DNA of 43,445 nucleotides from Deltaproteobacteria bacterium (GTDB lineage Bacteria; Desulfobacterota; Binatia; Binatales; Binataceae), in contig JAKBMB010000018.1 in NCBI GenBank assembly GCA_021831785.1, positions 1 to 43,445 of the forward strand, in the 5' to 3' direction. Of the stretch, positions 37,307 to 43,445 are shown in pieces. The position numbers were made by a program, and so were the translations under genes. The notes under the pieces are model-generated. The model had not been told where the DNA came from. It saw only the letters and a program-made list of their open reading frames with translations, and made no database searches. Each line of letters opens with the position of its first letter. The stretch's first letter is position 1.

Positions 37307-38614
37307 TCACGAGCGCGGCGGCGAGAGCGCCGCCATTGGCGGCGCGTCCGAGGCCAGCGTCTGATCGCCCGAGGGTGCAGCCTCATCGCTGGGGCTGCGC
37401 GGGGCAAGGGGGATTCCTGGCCTTCTGACGCGCCGGCGCCGGCGTGGCCGGCGCCCCTTATGCGCCCCATCGAACGGCGCCCGCGCATGATTGCTCTCGA
37501 CACCGGTCGGCACCGCGGGCTCAAGACCGTAGCTCGACGCCACCAGTTGATAGAGCTTTTGCGCCTCGCCGTAATACGGCTGTCGCGCAATCCGCTCTAA
37601 CCGGCGCCGCGTGCGCAAGCGCCACAGAGCGTTGAGCAAAAGCTTGACTCGCGCGATTTCAGCGCGGGCAAATCCCCGTTCGCGAAGCTCCTTTACGAGC
37701 TGCGCCTGCGCCACGGCGCTGCTCGCTTGGCGCATTTCCAATTCGGCGAAAAGACCCGCCAGCATCATCGAGCGCGACACGTCCGCACCACTCTTGCGCG
37801 CGGCCTCAAGCGCCCCTAAATTCTGCGCCGCACGCTCCCAGGCGCCGGAACTCTCCCCAAGCCACTGACACCAGCCAGGCAAAAGCACCTCGAGCAAGCC
37901 CAGTTCCCGCATCAAGCCGAGCGCCCGGGCGCTGCCGTCGGCCGCCAGCATCCGGTACAGCTCTTCGGCCAGCCGCGCCGGCGGGGCGTCGAGCACTTGC
38001 GCGCGGCAAGCCTCGATCGCGGCGCGCAGGCCGGGCTCCAGCTCGAAGCCCAGCTTGGCCGCCAAGCGCACCGCTCTGACCATCCGCACCGGGTCCTCCC
38101 GCATGCGAAGCTCCGCTTCCCCCACCGTGCGAACTAACTTCAGCTTAAGGTCAGCCAGCCCCGAGACATAATCCAACACGCCGTAAGTCTTGGGATCGTA
38201 AAATAGCGCGTTAATCGTGAAATCCCGCCGGAAGGCGTCCTCCTCGGCGGTGCCGAAGCTGTTATCCGGGGACAAAGCCGCACCGTTATCCGTCGCACTT
38301 GCGCCTTGCGGAGTAGCGCGAAAGGTGGCCACTTCGACGATTCGGTTGCCGCCAAAAAACACGTGCACCAGCGGGAATCGGCGGCCGATCAGGCGCGAGT
38401 TACGAAATAGCGCCCGCACGTCGCTCGGATGAGCCGTAGTGCCGACATCAAAATCCTTAGGCTTGCGCCCGAGCATGAGATCGCGCACGGCGCCGCCCAC
38501 CAGGTAGGCGACAAAGCCGGCATCGATTAGCCGGTAGAGAACCTTAAGCGCGATAACATCGATCTGGCGCCGCGAAACTGGATGCTCGGGGCGTTTAAGG
38601 ACATAAGGGTGCAC
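37307..38614 (-). CDS. pcnB: Poly(A) polymerase / CCA-adding nucleotidyltransferase
   Basis: A 435-residue class II tRNA nucleotidyltransferase family protein. The signature LVGGAVRDLMLGR (residues 38-50) and DFDV (Asp54, Asp56) form the catalytic site; RRDFTINAL and RMREDPVRMVRAVRLAAKLG follow. The beginning (LKRPEHPVSRRQIDVIALKVL) and the basic C-terminal tail of about 45 residues are PcnB-like, which argues for poly(A) addition to RNA. Sequence alone does not exclude CCA addition, which this cell needs because two nearby tRNA genes lack CCA. Start GTG 38614 is not close to the upstream AAGGAG, so the start is not certain. Confidence 0.9.
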   Translation of the reverse strand: MHPYVLKRPEHPVSRRQIDVIALKVLYRLIDAGFVAYLVGGAVRDLMLGRKPKDFDVGTTAHPSDVRALFRNSRLIGRRFPLVHVFFGGNRIVEVATFRATPQGASATDNGAALSPDNSFGTAEEDAFRRDFTINALFYDPKTYGVLDYVSGLADLKLKLVRTVGEAELRMREDPVRMVRAVRLAAKLGFELEPGLRAAIEACRAQVLDAPPARLAEELYRMLAADGSARALGLMRELGLLEVLLPGWCQWLGESSGAWERAAQNLGALEAARKSGADVSRSMMLAGLFAELEMRQASSAVAQAQLVKELRERGFARAEIARVKLLLNALWRLRTRRRLERIARQPYYGEAQKLYQLVASSYGLEPAVPTGVESNHARAPFDGAHKGRRPRRRRRVRRPGIPLAPRSPSDEAAPSGDQTLASDAPPMAALSPPRS

Positions 38615-39083
38615 GGTCCGGTGACTTCTTGGGCGGTGATGCTCCTTATAAACCTATGTTGTCGGTGCCGACGGTGTCAAACCCACGCGCCCTTGACCCT
38701 GCGTCGCCGGCCGGCGGCGGATTGGCGCCGTTCCCGATGCTTGAAGCGGCGCGATGACATTCGAGCGTGGCGCAAGCGCTCACCGTGCTGGTATATATCA
38801 TCTCTTGCGCCTCAGGAGCCGACATTCAGCCTCGTGGTTGGAGCAATCAATGGTTTAAGGCAATCAGTGGTAACAAAACCTAGCTATATCGCTTAGGGTA
38901 ATCTTGTCGCCCGCCGACCAGCCGCGCCAGGCGGTTAATTCGCGCCGGCTCGAAGCTTGCCTTAGACCAGGGTTTTGTGAAATTGAAAAGCGCTAACGGG
39001 GTCGGCCAAGACCGCAATAAGGGTGCGGCGCTCCACTGACGCTCGACCCGTGCGCATCCTCGATGGAAGGCACTAGGACCGCA
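38615..39083. other. Divergent intergenic region pcnB / DHH gene
   Basis: 469 bases between two divergent genes, less GC-rich than the surroundings in its middle (TATATATC at about 38792). A minus-strand TTGACA lies at 38680-38675, 61 bases before the pcnB start, but its best -10 partner is poor (TAGGTT, 18-base spacing). I saw no RNA gene or repeat. Confidence 0.4.
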
Positions 39084-40052
39084 ATGAGCCGGCACAGCCG
39101 CCTTAATATACAGGTGGTGAGTCACGGGATGGCCTGTCTTGACGGCGTGGTCGCCGCCGCCGCGGTGTCCCACTTTAACCCGGGCCACCGGGTCACGCCG
39201 ATGTTTGTGACAAATAGCGACACCGATCGCGCGCTGCAAGAGCTCAAGCTCGCGACCGGCGCGCAGAACGAGATTTGGATCACCGATCTATCCTGGCGCT
39301 GTGAGGCAACCGCCTTTCACTTGAATCGCCTCGCCGGCGCCGGCGCCCGCATTCATTGGATCGATCACCATCGGAGCGCGATCTCTCGCGCCGACGCGCC
39401 CGAGTTCCGCGTCGAGTTCGCCGGCAAAGTCTTGTCCGAGGAGTTTTCGGCTGCCCGCCTGGCTTACGACTACCTGCGCCGGCGCAGGCGGGTTGGCGGC
39501 AAGAGCGCGGCCGGCGGCGACTTTTTTCGCATCGTTGAATTGGCTGACGACTACGACCGCTGGGTCCACCGCTTGCCGCAGTCAAGGCGATGGGCGCTGG
39601 CCGTGCAAATCCTGGGGTCCCACGACAGCTATCGCTCGATAACGCGACTCAAACGAGCGGCTTTGAGTCCTAAGCTGGCGGCGGCGGCCAAGGCCGGAGA
39701 GGCCGCGATGCGCCTGAGCCTGGAACGCGCGCGCGCCACCTTGGTCGCGCAGCCTCTGGCCGGCGGGCTCACCCTGCTCGCCGCCTGTTGCGCCGGCTAC
39801 AGCAGCGAAGTCGCCTACGAGCTTTACCGCATCCGTAGCCAAACCGTGGTCGCACTGTTCGATTTGCGTACCGCCGGCGTAAGCCTGCGCCGCAGCGCGG
39901 ACTGCGCCGTCGATCTCTCCGAGCTGGCACGCTCATTCGGCGGCGGCGGACACGCGGCTGCCGCGGGATTCAGGATGGCCGAGCTATGCCGCACTCCGGC
40001 CGAACGGCTGGCCCTGCGCCTGAGCGAAAAGCTGGCCGGCGCGTCCGCCTGA
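39084..40052 (+). CDS. DHH/DHHA1 phosphoesterase
   Basis: A 322-residue protein of the DHH superfamily (nanoRNase, RecJ, cyclic dinucleotide hydrolases). I start at ATG 39084, behind AGGA, rather than 39063. Motif I reads SHGMACLDG (His14, Asp20), lacking one Asp of the common H-x-D-x-D; motif II is TDLS (Asp68), the name motif is IDHHRS (94-96), and the DHHA1 domain ends in FGGGGHAAAAGF. No membrane or sensor domains are seen, so it is a free cytoplasmic enzyme. Likely substrates are short oligonucleotides or nucleotides; the altered motif I means the substrate cannot be named. Confidence 0.88.
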   Translation: MSRHSRLNIQVVSHGMACLDGVVAAAAVSHFNPGHRVTPMFVTNSDTDRALQELKLATGAQNEIWITDLSWRCEATAFHLNRLAGAGARIHWIDHHRSAISRADAPEFRVEFAGKVLSEEFSAARLAYDYLRRRRRVGGKSAAGGDFFRIVELADDYDRWVHRLPQSRRWALAVQILGSHDSYRSITRLKRAALSPKLAAAAKAGEAAMRLSLERARATLVAQPLAGGLTLLAACCAGYSSEVAYELYRIRSQTVVALFDLRTAGVSLRRSADCAVDLSELARSFGGGGHAAAAGFRMAELCRTPAERLALRLSEKLAGASA

Positions 40053-40147
40053 TGCCTTGACGCGGGGGGTCACCCCGGCTTCGCCGACGGCGTTGGAAAT
40101 GGGCCGGCGACCACGCCGGGCACGGCCCACTCGCAACGAGTCGGCGC

Positions 40148-40486
40148 GCTGCGTGCCAAGGATATCGGCTGCGCCAGGAGTTCATCACGCCCTATACCCC
40201 GGAGCCAAACGCCATCGTCGAGCGCTTCTTTCGCGGTCTCACGGAAGAGTGCGTCTGGCAGCACAATTTCGCGAGCTTTGCCCAGGCGCACACCGCGACC
40301 GCGCGGGCTCCCGGGTCCTACGATCGCGAGCTCCCCCACCAACCGCTCGGCTACCGGAGCCCCAACCAATTGCGGGCGCAATCATTGCAAGCTACGACTT
40401 CATTTCCGGGGATACTACAAGCGCTCCGGCGGCCCGACCGTCTGAAGCTGTTAAGGTTGAAGGTTTGGAGCCAGTCAGTCAGGTGA
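40148..40486 (+). pseudogene. IS3-family transposase, 3' remnant
   Basis: Without a start codon the frame reads YRLRQEFITPYTPEPN, then ERFFRGLTEECVWQHNFASF and PHQPLGYRSPNQLRAQ, the C-terminal end of an IS3-type DDE integrase, and stops at TGA 40484-40486. The catalytic Glu (IVERFF) is present. The part between NFASF and PHQPLGY has the right length, but its Trp-rich helix is replaced by low-similarity residues. The two upstream Asp, OrfA and both terminal repeats were not found, so it is a decayed fragment. Confidence 0.8.
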
Positions 40487-40660
40487 TCCGTCGTTGCGAA
40501 TTTGCACGCGCGGACTCACGCCGCCAGCCGGCAAGCAGCGCCTAGATACAGCCGGCCTCCGCGACTTCGCCTGGCGCAAACGCTGACAGGTGCTCCTGCG
40601 GAAGCTGAACGCCGTCCTTTTCAGCCACCAGCGTTCCTCGGCTCTCTGCCGAATTTAGAA
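40487..40660. other. Gap between transposase remnant and vapC
   Basis: No accepted gene. A startless minus-strand segment (about 40650 to TAG 40542) reads like a protein piece (TLVAEKDGVQLPQEHLSAF) and overlaps the end of vapC in another frame; it may be a remnant or chance. Confidence 0.3.
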
Positions 40661-41092
40661 TTAAGTTTGGCTTAGCGTTTCAAGACCACGGGCTTGCGCC
40701 GCGACGTTCAACGCGCCATCGAAGCAGGCGAACGTCACCGTCGTGCGGAGCACCGCTTGGAGAGAATCGGCCGCCGCGAGATGGAGCGCGTCAAAAGCAC
40801 GCAGAGCATGTTCGTCGCACATTTCGCCGGCTTTGCGAACCGAGGCTTCGTCAATCGGCAACCGATGCAATCTCACCCAATCCCGTTCGAATGCTTGTTT
40901 GCCTCTTTTCAGATCGGCAGCTCCAATTTCCCCACCGCGCCTTTTTCTGGCCAGCGCCGAACGTGTTTCAACGTAGGACAACAGACTGGTGGCGATGAGA
41001 TTGGCATCCGCCACTGCTTGCCGCACAATCTTGCTGCCCGCTTCCTGCGCGTAGAGCTTCACCAGCGCCGACGTGTCCAAGTAAAGAATCAA
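40661..41092 (-). CDS. vapC: PIN-domain toxin, VapC-like
   Basis: A 143-residue PIN-domain ribonuclease. The acidic site is visible as Asp6 (YLDTSALVK), Glu42 (SYVETRSALAR), Asp101 (AFDALHLAAA) and Asp125 (FACFDGAL). VapC toxins cut initiator tRNA, rRNA or other structured RNA and stop translation when the antitoxin is lost. It starts with TTG 41092, overlapping the antitoxin stop as TTGA, which keeps toxin translation coupled and low. It lies beside a transposase remnant, typical of a mobile stabilisation cassette. Confidence 0.9.
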   Translation of the reverse strand: MILYLDTSALVKLYAQEAGSKIVRQAVADANLIATSLLSYVETRSALARKRRGGEIGAADLKRGKQAFERDWVRLHRLPIDEASVRKAGEMCDEHALRAFDALHLAAADSLQAVLRTTVTFACFDGALNVAAQARGLETLSQT

Positions 41093-41379
41093 CGGCGGTC
41101 CTCTAAGACCATCTCGGCAAGCGTTTTCTGCCCGGGCCGGATTCGTATCGCTCGCCTAGCGCCGAGCGGTTTGCCGCCGGTGCCTAGCCAAACGCCAGGA
41201 ACAAGCTTCAGCCGGCGCAATAGCTCCTCACCGCCCGGCTCTTCGCCTGCTTCTTCCGGAACGGCCAACAGACGAACGACTGGCCGTCCCCGCGACGTGA
41301 CCACCACGTCGCGGCCCGCGCGGGCGTCCTTCAAATACCGGGAGAGCTTCGCCTTGAAGTCGCGCACCGACACCTTCAT
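41089..41379 (-). CDS. vapB: Antitoxin, Phd/YefM-type partner of VapC
   Basis: A 96-residue protein. The N-terminal MKVSVRDFKAKLSRYLKDA and VVVTSRGRPVVRLLAV fit the Phd/YefM DNA-binding fold; the C-terminal half, with PGQKTLAEMVLEDRR at the end, would wrap the toxin. I prefer ATG 41379 to GTG 41385, because the promoter -10 box abuts the GTG and predicts an RNA starting at about 41379. It is first in the operon and probably represses its own promoter together with the toxin. Confidence 0.87.
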   Translation of the reverse strand: MKVSVRDFKAKLSRYLKDARAGRDVVVTSRGRPVVRLLAVPEEAGEEPGGEELLRRLKLVPGVWLGTGGKPLGARRAIRIRPGQKTLAEMVLEDRR

Positions 41380-41385
41380 GACCAC

Positions 41386-41414
41386 ATTCTATCTTTTTGT
41401 GACTACAACTCCAA
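41386..41414 (-). promoter_or_regulatory. vapBC promoter
   Basis: On the minus strand TTGGAG (41414-41409) and TAGAAT (41391-41386) are separated by 17 bases; the -10 box matches five of six consensus bases and the -35 three. The RNA start would fall at or within a few bases of ATG 41379, so the antitoxin mRNA would be leaderless. No ribosome-binding site is seen. Confidence 0.45.
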
Positions 41415-41707
41415 ATTCGGCGTATAACTCCACGGCGCACCTCGGCACACTCCGTTGCTCAGGCCAGCCGGCGACCGCTGGAGGCCATCTCGGCGGGCGC
41501 CGCGCCCCGCGGACAATCACAACGTCCCGTCGAGCGCTTGCCCTCGAAATCAGATTCGGGTTGACCCGTCGATGCTCGCTCTAGCGCTTGACCTACGATA
41601 GCAAACCGTGTAGCTGAACGCCTCATAGTCGTTTTCAAGACGACTTCGGGGCAGACCATAAGTCGGCCCCGGCGGGGGAGCAAGTGCGCTGGAGATCCAC
41701 ATTTGCC
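41415..41707. other. Gap between vapBC promoter and secreted-protein gene
   Basis: No gene recognised. TTGACC (41588-41593) could be a plus-strand -35 box for the gene at 41708, but no good -10 box stands at the right distance. Confidence 0.3.
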
Positions 41708-42717
41708 ATGAACGAAAGGCTTGAAATCCCGTGGCCAATAATCGTGCTGGCACTGATTGTCGGCGTGTCGAACGCCTATGCGGCTACTTGCGGCAGCGGC
41801 GAAACATTGGAGACCGGAGGAGATGGCGCGGACCTCGAAGTCACCGGCGGCGTCTGCAGGGTCACGGGCGGTACCTACGTCTACGGCAACGTAAACATCT
41901 ATAACAAGGGCACGCTCCAGTTCGAGGACGCGCAAACCGATTTTTGGGCAAGGTCGATTCTGGTGGAGAACACGGGAACTCTGCGCGCCGGCACTCCGCG
42001 TGACCCTATCGGGACTAAGGGGAAAGGTCGCAACGGCACCAGCTCCGAGGTGCTCACGATTTACCTCTACGGGGCGGACCAGGGCGCGCAGTATCCGTCT
42101 TTAAGGCAGGTGAGGCATATTACGTGTTCCTGGTCTTCGCCAAGCTCACCACCAGGCAGACGTATCAGATGTATGTCGGAAAGACGTTTGACCCAAAAAC
42201 ACGCGTGTTCCTGACCCAGGTAGAGCTACCGGGCTCCTATATCTTTCACGACCGAGCCGCAGCGGATTGGCCGCTAGGAGAGGAGGCACGGCAGTTTGAT
42301 CCGGCCGGCGGAATCCCGACCGTCACGCTCGACATGAGCAAGATTCCCAACTTCAAAACAAACTACGACAGTGAAAGGGCGAACAAATGCCGGCCAATCA
42401 GCTTCTGTTCATGGAGTGGAACGAGTTGCGAATGCAGCGCGAGTCCGTTCCCGGAGTTTCTCAAAACCGAATGCACGGCAGACGAAAGTCGCATATGTAG
42501 CTGGGCGGTCAAGGAGGTGGACTGCCCGCTCGGCGGCTGTTACGGATTCGGGGTCAGGCTGGCAGATGATTTCAAGACATTTGACACGCCGCTCCCGCCG
42601 CCGAAGGCAAATACGTTCATCTCAACTATGAGCGACTGGGCTGTGCCTTTCAAAAACATAAGCGACAAAACAGATGCGTGTTATTACGGTGACCTCACCC
42701 CAAAGCCGGTCTTCTGA
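41708..42717 (+). pseudogene. Broken secreted beta-helix / Cys-rich protein
   Basis: From ATG 41708 a signal peptide (IIVLALIVGVSNAYA, cut before ATC) leads into a G8-like beta-helix: GGTYVYGNVNIYNKGTLQFE, then DFWARSILVENTGTLRAGTP and LTIYLYGADQG. Soon after (about 42080-42110) this frame becomes nonsense and closes at 42214. In the -1 frame a sensible sequence begins near VFKAGEAYYVFLVFAK and runs to TGA 42717, with Cys-rich parts (CRPISFCSWSGTSCECS, CPLGGCYGFGV). Both halves look like parts of one exported protein; the expected middle is missing, so an internal deletion with frameshift is likelier than a one-base error. Function is unknown. Confidence 0.6.
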
Positions 42718-42719
42718 AA

Positions 42720-42823
42720 CGCACCGGCGCTTGAGCCGGTAGGCGGCTTCGGCCCTAGGCGACGTCATCAGCACAGATGCGGCGCGCCGGTGCGGTCGCG
42801 CGAAAGTCGCGCCAGCCGGTGCG
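42720..42823. repeat. GC-rich inverted-repeat cluster
   Basis: CGCACCGGC (42720-42728) occurs again inverted at 42786-42794 and 42815-42823. The first copy also forms ACCGGC-GCTTGA-GCCGGT (42723-42740), and between the inverted copies lies GCGCGA-AAG-TCGCGC. The cluster directly follows a stop codon, as REP-type elements and structured 3' ends do. There is no T tract. Confidence 0.45.
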
Positions 42824-43213
42824 CGACAAGACCCAGGCCGCCGTGTCCCGTATTTGCAACGTTTAATCGCACTCGCTTGCCTCAAGTCCTAGCTGTGCGC
42901 CAGCCTAATCAGGTGATAGCCGCACAAAAGAGTACAAAACGAAAGCTCACCGCAGCCCGTGTGGCAAAAACGTCTACTTCTTTGTTTCACCGCCAGACAT
43001 GCCGCCGCCACCGCGCTCAAAACGTGTCACGATTGAAACATCGGCGACACGATTTGCGCGCTCGGCAGGGCGCCGGCGCTTTCGCCATCGTCGAGCGAAG
43101 GCGGTTAATTATCCGCCGCCGTCTTTTCGGCGACTTTGAAAGGCTATCCTTAACAGACCCCAGTCTGTTCGCTCAACTCGGTCCCCAAATTGCAGCGTCG
43201 CAAAAAGACGCAA
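42824..43213. other. Gap upstream of sigma-54 activator
   Basis: No gene that I can support. It holds a nested hairpin (GTGTC-A-CGAT ... ATCG-GC-GACAC, 43024-43050), an inverted repeat ACAGAC-CCCA-GTCTGT (43153-43168) and a possible sigma-54 promoter (listed separately). Confidence 0.4.
43179..43194 (+). promoter_or_regulatory. Possible sigma-54 promoter
   Basis: GG at 43180-43181 and GC at 43192-43193 are ten bases apart, the diagnostic -24/-12 spacing, and the -12 part reads TTGCA. The -24 part (CGGTCC) is poor beyond the GG. Transcription would begin near 43205, only about nine bases before the ATG of the regulator. Confidence 0.3.
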
Positions 43214-43445
43214 ATGGACCACAGGGAAAATTCGGCTCCGAGCGGCATCGGCGGCGAGCCCGAGGCGGGCGAGCGATGGTTTGATGTGGAGGGGTTGGCG
43301 GCCGCGGGGGAGCGGCTTGGGCAGTTGGTGGGGTGCTCGGAGTTGATGCGCGGGGTATTCGCGGCGATTCGCTGGCTGGGCCCGTACAAGACCACGGTGT
43401 TGATTCAGGGCGAGTCGGGCACCGGCAAGGAGCTGGTGGCGCGCG
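43214..43445 (+). CDS. Sigma-54-dependent transcriptional activator (partial)
   Basis: The first 77 residues of an AAA+ enhancer-binding protein, cut by the right edge. After about 35 residues without a receiver, PAS or GAF domain, the ATPase begins with LVGCSELMRGVFAAIRWLG and the Walker A GESGTGKE. Such proteins remodel sigma-54 polymerase using ATP. A PspF-like protein lacking an N-terminal sensor is possible; a C-terminal FHA or DNA-binding domain cannot be judged. ATG 43214 has no good ribosome-binding site, so the start is provisional. Confidence 0.85.
   Translation, partial: MDHRENSAPSGIGGEPEAGERWFDVEGLAAAGERLGQLVGCSELMRGVFAAIRWLGPYKTTVLIQGESGTGKELVAR

Noticed and set aside
40057-40545. 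162-codon plus-strand frame over the transposase remnant
   Set aside because: Its sequence has no family features, while the neighbouring frame clearly reads as an IS3 transposase end.
40542-40650. Startless minus-strand segment TLVAEKDGVQLPQEHL after vapC
   Set aside because: No start, overlaps vapC, and resemblance to an AbrB-type antitoxin is too weak.
42790-43284. 164-codon plus-strand frame before and into the sigma-54 regulator
   Set aside because: It overlaps the recognisable AAA+ gene in another frame and has an Arg-rich chance composition.

Overview
The window is about 43 kb of GC-rich bacterial chromosome. Roughly 34 kb of it (about 1400-35010, all on the minus strand) is one nearly unbroken run of translation and transcription genes. 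In the direction of transcription the order is: tRNA-Tyr, tRNA-Gly, tRNA-Thr, rpmG, tRNA-Trp, secE-nusG-rplKA-rplJL-rpoBC, then rpsL-rpsG-fusA-tuf (str), rpsJ-rplC-D-W-B-rpsS-rplV-rpsC-rplP-rpmC-rpsQ (S10), rplN-X-E-rpsN-H-rplF-R-rpsE-rpmD-rplO-secY-adk-map-infA-rpmJ (spc) and rpsM-K-D-rpoA-rplQ (alpha). No expected member is missing. The fused layout, the secE/nusG/rpoBC block joined to str, and the protein features resemble the former deltaproteobacteria/Desulfobacterota-Binatota area, but that placement is inference from gene order and remembered family features, not from a search. The genome is probably from an uncultured lineage.

Many cistrons touch or overlap (TAATG, TGATG, GTGA), which implies translational coupling, and GTG starts are common even in ribosomal proteins. 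Breaks in the run are informative: a 464-base rplJ-rplL spacer carries a terminator-like hairpin with a U tract, and a 13-bp hairpin separates rpoC from rpsL. EF-Tu carries a four-cysteine insert, and S11 and L5 carry Ala/Lys/Pro-rich N-terminal tails. All ribosomal proteins that occur in zinc and non-zinc forms are the zinc form here.

Left flank (1-1214, plus strand): a ferritin/DPS-like gene broken by three in-frame TAG codons and one frameshift, then an intact small Rieske ferredoxin, convergent with rplQ.

Right of the tRNA genes (35012-38614, minus strand): a secreted PrxQ-type peroxiredoxin, a branched-chain aminotransferase and a PcnB-type nucleotidyltransferase. A DHH/DHHA1 phosphoesterase diverges from the last. 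Two of the four tRNA genes lack an encoded CCA end, so the cell needs a CCA-adding activity.

From 40053 on the sequence is accessory in character: a decayed IS3-type transposase end, a VapBC-like toxin-antitoxin pair with a promoter that suggests a leaderless antitoxin mRNA, a broken secreted beta-helix/Cys-rich protein, a GC-rich inverted-repeat cluster, and at the right edge the start of a sigma-54-dependent activator with a GG-N10-GC motif just upstream.
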